64,000 bases of DNA from Candidatus Zhuqueibacterota bacterium. GTDB taxonomy: Bacteria > Zhuqueibacterota > Zhuqueibacteria > Oceanimicrobiales > Oceanimicrobiaceae. Shown piece after piece: positions 33,837-41,562 of the stretch. The stretch is taken from the NCBI GenBank assembly GCA_029261995.1, contig JAJDAF010000008.1, positions 124,001 to 188,000 on the forward strand, given 5' to 3'. The first letter of the stretch is position 1. Each line of letters starts with the position of its first letter. A program made the position numbers and the translations under genes. The notes under the pieces are model-generated. The model made no database searches. It had not been told where the DNA came from and was given only the letters and a program-made list of their open reading frames with translations.

Positions 33837-34919
33837 ATGATGCCTCAATTTATCCATAGAACATTTGTTGCACTTCTTGTGTTTTGTTTATCGGGCCTTT
33901 CCTGGGCTCAAGAGGGAAACGCGATTGACAGGGCCTCGTCTCTCATCAAGACATTACTGATGGAATCGCAGGCGGCTGGGATTTCGGTATCTGTCGGGGT
34001 AAAAGGACAAATCGTGTGGTCCGAAGGATTCGGGTACGCTGATGTAGAACAGCGGGTTCCGGTAAGGCCGGCCAAAACACTTTTCCGGGTTGGGAGTGTT
34101 GCCAAACCGCTAACCACTGTGGCTATTGGTCAACTCTACGAGCAGGGAAGGCTTGACTTGGATGCCCCAATTCAACGCTATGTTCCGACTTTTCCAGCGA
34201 AACGAGGTCAAGTTACAACGCGATTGTTAGCTGGCCATCTTGCCGGCATCCGTCATTACAGATGTGATGAGTTTCTTAGTCAGAAGAATTATAGCACGGT
34301 ACTTTCTGGCTTGACCATTTTCCAACAGGACACCTTACTGTTTCCGCCTGGAACGAAGTTTTCATATTCCAGTTACGGTTGGAATCTGATCAGCGCAGTG
34401 GTCGAGGGTGCATCCGGGCAGACCTTCCTGGACTATATGGATGAGCATGTATTCAGTGTCATTGATATGAATCACACTGTGGCTGACCACGTTGATAGTG
34501 TTATTGTGAATCGGGGTCGCTACTATCAGATTCGAGACGGCGCTCTTCTTAATGCTCCACCGGTTAATAACAGCTATAAGTGGGCCGGAGGAGGTTTTCT
34601 TTCTACATCAGAAGACTTGATTCGGTTCGGGTTTGCCCATCTGAATGAGACGCTGCTTAAACACCAGACAATCCAGCTCTTGTGGACGTCCCAGAAAACC
34701 TCTGCGGGAGAAAAAACAGGATATGGTATCGGCTGGGCCATCGGAAAAGACAACTCAGGCCGTTCATGGGTCGGCCATGGTGGGGGCTCTGTTGGCGGCA
34801 CTACCTTTTTCCGAGTCTATCCTGAGGCGCAGGCCGTTGTTGTCATTATTTCGAATATGAGTAATCTACGTTATGGCGACCTCCCTGAAAAGATTGCCGG
34901 ACTATTTGTGGCCGAATGA
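33837..34919 (+). CDS. LACTB-like serine hydrolase (beta-lactamase/DD-peptidase fold)
   Basis: 360-residue exported protein (signal peptide FVALLVFCLSGLSWAQ). It has the serine beta-lactamase/penicillin-binding-protein fold: the SxxK motif in FRVGSVAKPLTT, a Tyr motif in FSYSSYGWNL and a third box HGGGSVGG. The run VTTRLLAGHLAGIRHY and DLDAPIQRYVPTFPAK resemble eukaryotic LACTB, a serine peptidase-like protein, more than true resistance enzymes. So peptidase or esterase activity in the periplasm is likelier than antibiotic resistance (inference). Start ATG 33837 or the adjacent 33840, both after CAGGAGATAGT. Single gene. Confidence 0.87.
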   Translation: MMPQFIHRTFVALLVFCLSGLSWAQEGNAIDRASSLIKTLLMESQAAGISVSVGVKGQIVWSEGFGYADVEQRVPVRPAKTLFRVGSVAKPLTTVAIGQLYEQGRLDLDAPIQRYVPTFPAKRGQVTTRLLAGHLAGIRHYRCDEFLSQKNYSTVLSGLTIFQQDTLLFPPGTKFSYSSYGWNLISAVVEGASGQTFLDYMDEHVFSVIDMNHTVADHVDSVIVNRGRYYQIRDGALLNAPPVNNSYKWAGGGFLSTSEDLIRFGFAHLNETLLKHQTIQLLWTSQKTSAGEKTGYGIGWAIGKDNSGRSWVGHGGGSVGGTTFFRVYPEAQAVVVIISNMSNLRYGDLPEKIAGLFVAE

Positions 34920-34951
34920 ATTTTGCAGTAACACGCTCGCGCCGTAACTTG

Positions 34952-34985
34952 CAGCCCACGGGCTGGATTCCCAGCCTGTGGGCTC
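34952..34985. repeat. Short palindromic repeat pair
   Basis: CAGCCCACGGGCTG (34952-34965) followed by CAGCCTGTGGGCTC (34972-34985), similar to CAGCCTAAAGGCTG at 33713. The preceding AACTTGCAGCC and AACTTACAGCC contexts also match, so these are copies of one intergenic element. Confidence 0.5.
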
Positions 34986-35083
34986 AGCCCAGATTATCCA
35001 AGGGGACCCGCCAGCTACCGCTACATTTCAGGCCAACGACAGGAGTATTCACGATTTCTTAATTGAACTTATGCTAACAACTC

Positions 35084-35112
35084 TTGCTAATTGGCAATCT
35101 TCAATCTATACT
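35084..35112 (+). promoter_or_regulatory. Candidate promoter of the C25 protease gene
   Basis: TTGCTA (35084-35089), 17 bases, TATACT (35107-35112), about 60 bases before ATG 35171. Confidence 0.5.
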
Positions 35113-35170
35113 GCGGCAACCGGAGATGCGGGTACTCCGAAACTGCAATTTCATCATTCATTGTTAGGCC

Positions 35171-38100
35171 ATGCGACCTCCAATCCTATTCCTACAGTGG
35201 ACAGTCCTGTTCTTATCATTCTTCCTCACCGCGGAAATCCGTAGCCACCAGAAACCCGGTCTTGGTCCCCAGACTCGTCTCGAGATGGTGAAGACTTCTC
35301 AGTATGAGATAGTGAAGGCCGATGCCGAGGCAATAGTTGTCAAATTTAGTCTTGCAGATTTTGATGTTAGCAGACAGAAACATGACCACAAGGAATATCA
35401 AACCATTGTCATAGATGGGTTTCATCAAACCTCAGAACCCGGGAAGCCACAGGTTCCGGTTAGGGGTCACCTGTTTGGAATTCCCCCGAATACAACTCCA
35501 GAATTGGACATCTTGAGTACAGATTATATTGCGCTGCCCGGGTATAACATTGCCCCAGCACCAAAACCGATTCAAGAATGGCAATTGCCGGATGGGTTGC
35601 CGGCCGATGTCGAGTACGAATGGTGGATGGATAGGGAGATGTATTTCAATCATAATTTCTATCCCAATCAAATTGCAAAACTTTCAGACAAAGCGCTTAT
35701 TCGTCATCAGTCTGTCGGTACACTCCAGATTTTTCCGGTTCAATTCAACCCCGTTAGCGGAGAAATCCGTTTTTATAGAACCGTGACAGTCAGAGTCAGA
35801 TTTGTTCCGAAGGAGAAAAGGCCAGATACAATATTATCAACAAGCGGAACCGCCGACTCCCCGGCATTTGAGAGGCTTCTGGGCAATACCCTTCTCAATT
35901 ATCAAAGCGCGAAAAACTGGAGGGTAAAGAGAGATCCGCTGTCCAAGCCGGAATCCATTCATGAAAAAGCTGACAGGGCAATGGCTCGTGATGGGTACAA
36001 GATATTCGTTGAACAGGATGGTATATACGTCGTTACTAAGGCCGAATTGGATGATGCGGGTCTGAACACGGCGGTTGTTGATCCCAGAAAAATTCGAATA
36101 TTTAGTCAGGGAGTGGAAATCCCTATCCACATCGAAGGCGAGCAAGACGGCAGGTTTGACGTGCCCGATTATATTGAGTTCTATGGCAAGAAGATGAGGA
36201 GCGATTACACTTACACCAATGTTTACTGGCTAGTCGTTGATGAAAATATTGATGGGCTGCGGATGGCAGAAGTAGATGGCAGCCTGAATGGGACGCACCC
36301 AGTATTGACAATGGCGCCCGAACGCATCCGTTTCGAGCATGAAAATATTTACGCTACCAGCATCCAAAATGGCGAAGGCCAGGACCATTGGTTCTGGAAT
36401 TTTGTTATCGCTTCCAATTCCTTGGATTTGACTGGAGACTTGAATAATGTAGCAGATGTTCCGGGCAGAAACGGCTCAATAAGAGTTGAATACCGGGGTT
36501 TTACAAGCACTGGAACTAATCCAGACCATCACACAATTGTTTCGCTGAATGGCTATCAAGTTCTGGATGATTATTGGGACGGCTTGATTAAGTTTAGCAA
36601 CGAGTGGAGTTTTCCACAAAGCCTATTGGCGAACGGCATGAACACCGTTTCCATTTACCTCCCGGGTGATACCGGTTCTGCGGCGGATGTTGTTTATGTG
36701 AACTGGTTTGAGATCGAATACTTGCGGAATTACGCCGCACAAAATGACAGCATTATATTCTGGGCTGAAGGTGAAGGGATGTATCAAATTGCGGTGACGA
36801 ATTTCTCCAACCAGAGTATCGCTCTTTTTGATATTTCAGATCCTTTCACTACCAAGAAGATCACCAATTTCACAATAACCCAAGATGGTAATTCTCATAC
36901 TTTGGTTTTTCAACACAGCGTGGCCAATCCACACAGATATTTTGCTCTATCTGAAGAAAATCGACAGACTCCAGAAATCGGTGCTTCCCATTCGGTTGAT
37001 CTCCGGTCAAATGACAATCAAGCTGACTATATAATTGTTACGCACGAAGATTTTTACAGCAGCCTTTCTCCTCTAATTCAATTGAGGCAGCAACAGGGAC
37101 TAAGCGTGACTTCAATAAAAGTCACGGATATTTATGATGAATTCAATTACGGTATTAAGAATCCGCGCGCAATAAAAGATTTCCTTGAATTTACTTTCCA
37201 TCACTGGCAAAAACCGGCTCCGACTTATGTGCTGCTGGTTGGCGATGCGACCTACGACTTCAAAGATTTTCTGAAAACTGGCCATCAAGACTTTGTCCCG
37301 ACTCACCTGTTTGAAAGCTCGTATTTCAGCACTGAAACGTCTTCGGACAATTGGTTCGTCAGTGTAAGCGGAGACGACCCTCTGCCCGACATGTTGATCG
37401 GCAGACTACCGGTGCAATCTACTGCGGAAGCTGATGCGGTTGTGCAAAAGATCATTCAATATGAAAGCAGTAGTCCCGAAGATGAGTGGCATAGCACCAT
37501 GCTTTTTATCGCTGAAGGTGATGACGTGCATAACGATTTTGAAGCGCTGTCCGATTCGCTTATCCAAAGACATGTTTCCCCCGATGTAAAGATCAGCAGA
37601 GTCTATCGCAGTCAATTCTCCGATTCAGAGTCAACTCAAGATGCGCTTTTAGCCAAGATCAATCAGGGTTCTTTGATTGCCAACTACTATGGTCATGGCG
37701 GAATTGATTTTATAGCGCGGGAAAGACTCCTGGCGGATGAAGATGTAGCCAATTTTCAGAATGGGGATAGACAACCGTTTTTCCTGTCCCTTAGCTGCCT
37801 GAACGGTTTCTTTCATCATGCAGAAATTGAGAACTGTTTGTCAGAAACTTTGCTAAAGGCGGAAAATCGGGGTGCGATTGCGTGTCTTTCTCCCAGTGGA
37901 TTCGCGTATCCTTCTGCTCTGAACACGATAGCCGGGGGCATATTTCGAGCCATTTTCAAGGAGCAAGACAATGTTGCTGGATCATTTGCAACTCGATCAA
38001 AGATTGCAGTCTATCAAACAGGGATTAGCCAGGATCATATAGATTTCTACAATCTATTGGGAGATCCCGCACTACGGCTAAAGGTCAATCCGACGCCATC

Positions 38101-39064
38101 GGCTTTGTCTTCCGCCTATTACGGCAAGGCCACGATCGGCGGCAATTCGGCGCCAATCGGAACAGGTATCTCAGCCTGGATCGACAATGTGAGCTATCCA
38201 GCATTTTTTACTGTCCGAACTCCAGGAATGTATGGTCCCATGCACGTTAATGGCGATGAACCCAACACTTTAGAAGTTGAAGGAGGTTCGCCGGGAGACA
38301 CGGTCAGTTTCAGACTGGTGGCTCCCGCGGGCGTCACCTTGTTTGCTCAGGAAGCAGGTGTCTGGCAGGCTGGTGAGCGTCATCATTTAGATTTGACTGA
38401 AGGCCCAACCTCAGTGCCGTCGTCTGCTGACATTTCGATTACGGTCAGCATTGAAGATAAGATTGTTGGTGAGGACATTTTTGGGGGAGAGCCAGTTTCG
38501 AATAAATCGATTCTCCGCGCGGAGATAATAAGCCGTGACTTTGGAATCGATGCCGACAGAATTCAATTACTTTTGAATGGAACGACAGTCGGGACGCATG
38601 AGTTCGTTTACTCTCCATCAGAAAATAGCCCGATGCACAGTGGAATTCTTTCATATGATTTGAACGCACTTGCTGATGAAGATTATGAGATGACGATAGA
38701 AGTCACCGATCTTGCAGATCCTCCCAATACGGCGGCATCGAATATCATTTTTCAAATCAGTTCTTCTTTTGAGATTCAGCGGGTGATGAATTTCCCAAAT
38801 CCGATGCGAAGCGCAACGACTTTTACCTATTATATTGTCAATAACAATCCCGCCGATGTGAACATAAAAATATACACCGTAGCTGGCAGGTTGATCAAAG
38901 TTATCGACTATGCGCCGGGAGAAATCGGTTACAATTCCATCGACTGGGACGGCAGAGACAATAACTTTGATGAACTGGCGAACGGCGTCTATTTCTACAA
39001 AATATCAGCTATTAGTGCAGAGGAACGAGCAGACGTCATCGAGAAGCTGAGCGTCATGCGATGA
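35171..39064 (+). CDS. Gingipain-like C25 cysteine protease with FlgD-like C-terminus
   Basis: 1297-residue secreted protein with signal peptide (LFLQWTVLFLSFFLTAEI). A long N-terminal beta-rich propeptide-like part (to about residue 600) precedes the peptidase C25 domain: YIIVTHEDFYSSLSPLIQLR, YVLLVGDATYDF, catalytic His in IANYYGHGGIDFI and nucleophile Cys in FFLSLSCLNGFFHH. The C-terminus has an Ig-like part and a FlgD-like module (NIKIYTVAGRLIKVIDY, ELANGVYFYKISA), the form used as sorting or attachment domain in FCB-type secretion. Together these suggest an extracellular protease or, in some homologues, a type IX sortase-like enzyme. Start ATG 35171; ribosome site weak (TTAGGCC). Confidence 0.87.
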   Translation: MRPPILFLQWTVLFLSFFLTAEIRSHQKPGLGPQTRLEMVKTSQYEIVKADAEAIVVKFSLADFDVSRQKHDHKEYQTIVIDGFHQTSEPGKPQVPVRGHLFGIPPNTTPELDILSTDYIALPGYNIAPAPKPIQEWQLPDGLPADVEYEWWMDREMYFNHNFYPNQIAKLSDKALIRHQSVGTLQIFPVQFNPVSGEIRFYRTVTVRVRFVPKEKRPDTILSTSGTADSPAFERLLGNTLLNYQSAKNWRVKRDPLSKPESIHEKADRAMARDGYKIFVEQDGIYVVTKAELDDAGLNTAVVDPRKIRIFSQGVEIPIHIEGEQDGRFDVPDYIEFYGKKMRSDYTYTNVYWLVVDENIDGLRMAEVDGSLNGTHPVLTMAPERIRFEHENIYATSIQNGEGQDHWFWNFVIASNSLDLTGDLNNVADVPGRNGSIRVEYRGFTSTGTNPDHHTIVSLNGYQVLDDYWDGLIKFSNEWSFPQSLLANGMNTVSIYLPGDTGSAADVVYVNWFEIEYLRNYAAQNDSIIFWAEGEGMYQIAVTNFSNQSIALFDISDPFTTKKITNFTITQDGNSHTLVFQHSVANPHRYFALSEENRQTPEIGASHSVDLRSNDNQADYIIVTHEDFYSSLSPLIQLRQQQGLSVTSIKVTDIYDEFNYGIKNPRAIKDFLEFTFHHWQKPAPTYVLLVGDATYDFKDFLKTGHQDFVPTHLFESSYFSTETSSDNWFVSVSGDDPLPDMLIGRLPVQSTAEADAVVQKIIQYESSSPEDEWHSTMLFIAEGDDVHNDFEALSDSLIQRHVSPDVKISRVYRSQFSDSESTQDALLAKINQGSLIANYYGHGGIDFIARERLLADEDVANFQNGDRQPFFLSLSCLNGFFHHAEIENCLSETLLKAENRGAIACLSPSGFAYPSALNTIAGGIFRAIFKEQDNVAGSFATRSKIAVYQTGISQDHIDFYNLLGDPALRLKVNPTPSALSSAYYGKATIGGNSAPIGTGISAWIDNVSYPAFFTVRTPGMYGPMHVNGDEPNTLEVEGGSPGDTVSFRLVAPAGVTLFAQEAGVWQAGERHHLDLTEGPTSVPSSADISITVSIEDKIVGEDIFGGEPVSNKSILRAEIISRDFGIDADRIQLLLNGTTVGTHEFVYSPSENSPMHSGILSYDLNALADEDYEMTIEVTDLADPPNTAASNIIFQISSSFEIQRVMNFPNPMRSATTFTYYIVNNNPADVNIKIYTVAGRLIKVIDYAPGEIGYNSIDWDGRDNNFDELANGVYFYKISAISAEERADVIEKLSVMR

Positions 39065-39170
39065 CAATTTGTTTTTTTGAAAATCATGGCCATTCGACCA
39101 TATTCCCTCCTCTTCACTGGGAAAATACTTATCTAATTATTCTCGGCTCGTAATCACACTTCGTTGCATT

Positions 39171-39200
39171 TTGAGACTGAGGTTGTGGTGGTTTTATAGG
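39171..39200 (+). promoter_or_regulatory. Candidate promoter of the RiPP locus
   Basis: TTGAGA (39171-39176), 18 bases, TATAGG (39195-39200), 17 bases before the first ATG of the locus. Confidence 0.35.
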
Positions 39201-39217
39201 ATAAAACGGGTATAGAT

Positions 39218-40096
39218 ATGCAAGTGCAGCAAACCCGCAGTCCACCTGTTAATTCACGTCGATACAATGATGAATCAAGACCATTTTTCTTAGAAATCGG
39301 TGGCCAGGTAATACGCGTTCGCTCGTGCCATGCAGGGCTCATAAATACTGCCAGACGCATCTACCCGGATTTCTGGTCACATCCCGAGAACTTCGATTTC
39401 AATATAGACGTTCATATTGCCGCCGACCTCCATCTTCCTAATCCTGATGGCACGACCAATTTTTTCAACGAGCAGTTCTTTGGCGATGGCCACTGTTTTG
39501 TCAACTCAAATTATTTCACTGGAGACATCGATCTTGAAAGAAACAATGCCGTGGCTGTTTTTGACAGAAAAGATTACAGCTCATGGTTGGAGCACTTTTT
39601 GTGAATTGCATATGCTGTTTGTTCTTTGAGAAATGGTGCCATACTGTTTCATGCCGCTGGGCTGATTGTTGACGGCAATGGTTATCTTTTCTTTGGTCCG
39701 TCGGGCGCCGGCAAATCTACGGTTGCCAAGTTATCTGACAACTGCATTTTGCTAGGTGACGATCTGATAATCATTAAAGAGATTGATGGTCAATTCTACG
39801 CTTGTGCGACTCCATTTAACTCAGAAAGCCATGGGCTGAAGTTTCGCAATACCAGAGCCCCGATAAAAGGCCTTTATCGATTGTATAGAAGCACCAACAC
39901 GGTTGTGAAAGAGATGAAATCTGGGAGAGCGATTGCCGAGATGATGGCAAGCATACCATCTGTTAACAGGAATCATGACGGCAGCATTCAGGCCTTACGG
40001 TTGTGCAGCGAAATTGTAGGGAAAATCCCTTGCTACGAAATGCATTTTACTAAAGACAAATTATTTTGGAATTGTATTCATGGAATATCTCAATAA
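39218..40096 (+). pseudogene. HprK-related kinase interrupted by in-frame TGA
   Basis: One reading frame of 293 codons with a single TGA at 39602-39604. Before it come 128 codons (ending YSSWLEHFL) and after it IAYAVCSLRNGAILFHAAG in the same frame, which is how the HprK-like family continues. The second half holds the P-loop YLFFGPSGAGKSTVAKL, then LLGDDLIIIKEIDG. Such kinases occur in RiPP loci and some phosphorylate the C-terminal Ser of lasso-type precursors (paeninodin family). If the frame is broken, the P-loop half may still be made from TTG 39626 or the two halves may be non-functional; CGA to TGA is a one-step change. Overlaps the PqqD-like gene by 17 bases. Confidence 0.8.
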
Positions 40097-40355
40097 ATAT
40101 CTCGTAAAAAGCAGTGCAACCGCGCATCGTGTCGTAGATGGCGAAGCTGTTATTGTGTTGCCAATGGAAGGTTCCGTCAAAATCCTGAACGACGTCGGAA
40201 CCCGTATTTGGGAGTTGGCGGATGGCTTTCACTCGGTTGAGGATATCGTGCAGGAGATCAATAGAGAATTCGAAGTTACGGCTGCTGTCGCACAAGATGA
40301 TGCGGTTGAATTTATAAAGGAAATGGTTTCGGGAAAAATGCTGGAACTCCAATAA
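40080..40355 (+). CDS. PqqD-like RiPP recognition element
   Basis: 91 residues with the PqqD winged-helix fold: KYLVKSSATAHRVVDGEAVI, MEGSVKILNDVGTRIWELAD, then FHSVEDIVQEINREFEV and an amphipathic C-terminal helix. PqqD proteins bind the leader peptide of a precursor and present it to a radical SAM enzyme. It starts inside the end of the kinase gene and lies 92 bases before the radical SAM gene, the typical order. It is likely the leader-binding subunit of this locus. No catalytic residues are expected. Confidence 0.88.
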   Translation: MEYLNKYLVKSSATAHRVVDGEAVIVLPMEGSVKILNDVGTRIWELADGFHSVEDIVQEINREFEVTAAVAQDDAVEFIKEMVSGKMLELQ

Positions 40356-40447
40356 CTGGCTCGCTGACAAGAAAAACAAATAGCATGATTTTATGGATGT
40401 TCTTTCATCCAAATTCCGGTATTCTTGAGAAGTAAGGTGAAATCATA

Positions 40448-41500
40448 ATGAATAATGGTCGCCTGCAAAAGATGTCAACTCCAAGCTACAGCGAGATTGA
40501 GGGCAAAGCAAGAGCGAAAAACATCCCACTTTATGCGCACGTTGACTTGACCTACCGGTGCAACCTGACATGCACGCACTGCTACATGGCGACAGACTCT
40601 CTGGCAAAGGAGTTGTCGACCGGGGAGTGCAAGAATATGCTTGAGCAATTGGCGGAATTAGGCACGCTGTATCTTGCACTAAGTGGCGGCGAAATACTCG
40701 TACGCAGAGATTTTTTTGAGGTCGCTGAGCATGCAAGAAAACTCGGGTTTGTCTTGCGTCTTTTTACGAATGGCGCATTGATTACAGCGGAAATAGCGCA
40801 GAAAATCGCCGCGTTACAGCCACTGGTTGTCGAAATCAGTGTCTACGGTGGCATCAAACACACGCATGATGCAATCACCGGAAGCCCCGGATCGCTGGAG
40901 CGTACGATGAGAGGGGTCAAGCTCCTCCGCGAGAAGGGACTCCGGATTCTTCTCAAGACACCCATTATGGCCTCAACTTTGGGCCAGGTGCAGTCCGTCG
41001 AAGATATTGCCGGGGAGGTCGGTGCGCTATTCAGAACTGATTCCGTGATTATGCCGAAAACGGATGGCAGCAAAGGTCCGTTAGATCTCAGAATCGATGA
41101 CGATGATCTCAACACTGTTTTCAGTGAAATCAACCGCGACTGGCGTTTGCATAACCCTGATTGCAATGCAACCATTTGCAATGCGGGCAAGAGCGTCATG
41201 ACGATTTCACCTTACGGAGATGTTTTTGCCTGCCTGCGCATTAGAAACAGCGCCGGCAATCTTCGAACCCGGTCTCTGGCAAAAATATGGCGCGATTCCG
41301 AAGTACTCCATGGTCTGCGGGAGATGACTCTGTCCAAACTCACGACATGCTCGACATGCCGCGATATCGAGTTTTGTAGCCCATGTCCGGGTCTGGCATT
41401 GCTGGAGCATGGCGATCTGCATGAACCGGCGCAAGAGTGTTGTAGACAAGCCGACGCTCGAAAGAGAGCCAGCGAGCAGGGTTTTCTACAATTATTATGA
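40448..41500 (+). CDS. Radical SAM/SPASM peptide maturase
   Basis: 350 residues. The radical SAM core begins VDLTYRCNLTCTHCYM with CxxxCxxC binding the catalytic [4Fe-4S] cluster and SAM; LALSGGE follows. The C-terminal SPASM region provides more cysteines for auxiliary clusters: NATICNAGKSVMTISPYGDV, ACLRI, TTCSTCRDIEFCSPCPG and ECC. SPASM enzymes act on peptides, forming thioether, C-C or other cross-links, or on protein cofactors. Together with the PqqD-like gene it forms the core of a RiPP pathway; the two core Cys of the nearby precursor are possible targets. Start ATG 40448 has AAGGTG ten bases upstream. Confidence 0.92.
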   Translation: MNNGRLQKMSTPSYSEIEGKARAKNIPLYAHVDLTYRCNLTCTHCYMATDSLAKELSTGECKNMLEQLAELGTLYLALSGGEILVRRDFFEVAEHARKLGFVLRLFTNGALITAEIAQKIAALQPLVVEISVYGGIKHTHDAITGSPGSLERTMRGVKLLREKGLRILLKTPIMASTLGQVQSVEDIAGEVGALFRTDSVIMPKTDGSKGPLDLRIDDDDLNTVFSEINRDWRLHNPDCNATICNAGKSVMTISPYGDVFACLRIRNSAGNLRTRSLAKIWRDSEVLHGLREMTLSKLTTCSTCRDIEFCSPCPGLALLEHGDLHEPAQECCRQADARKRASEQGFLQLL

Positions 41501-41562
41501 ACTCAGGGGCGAACCCATCACTGCACGAATGATAGCCGTTTGGCAATCCATGAAAGAAGACG

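Noticed and set aside
39602-39604. UGA recoding or selenocysteine as explanation of the kinase stop
   Set aside because: TGA ends many other genes in the window, no SECIS-like hairpin was seen next to it, and family alignment needs an Arg-like residue here.
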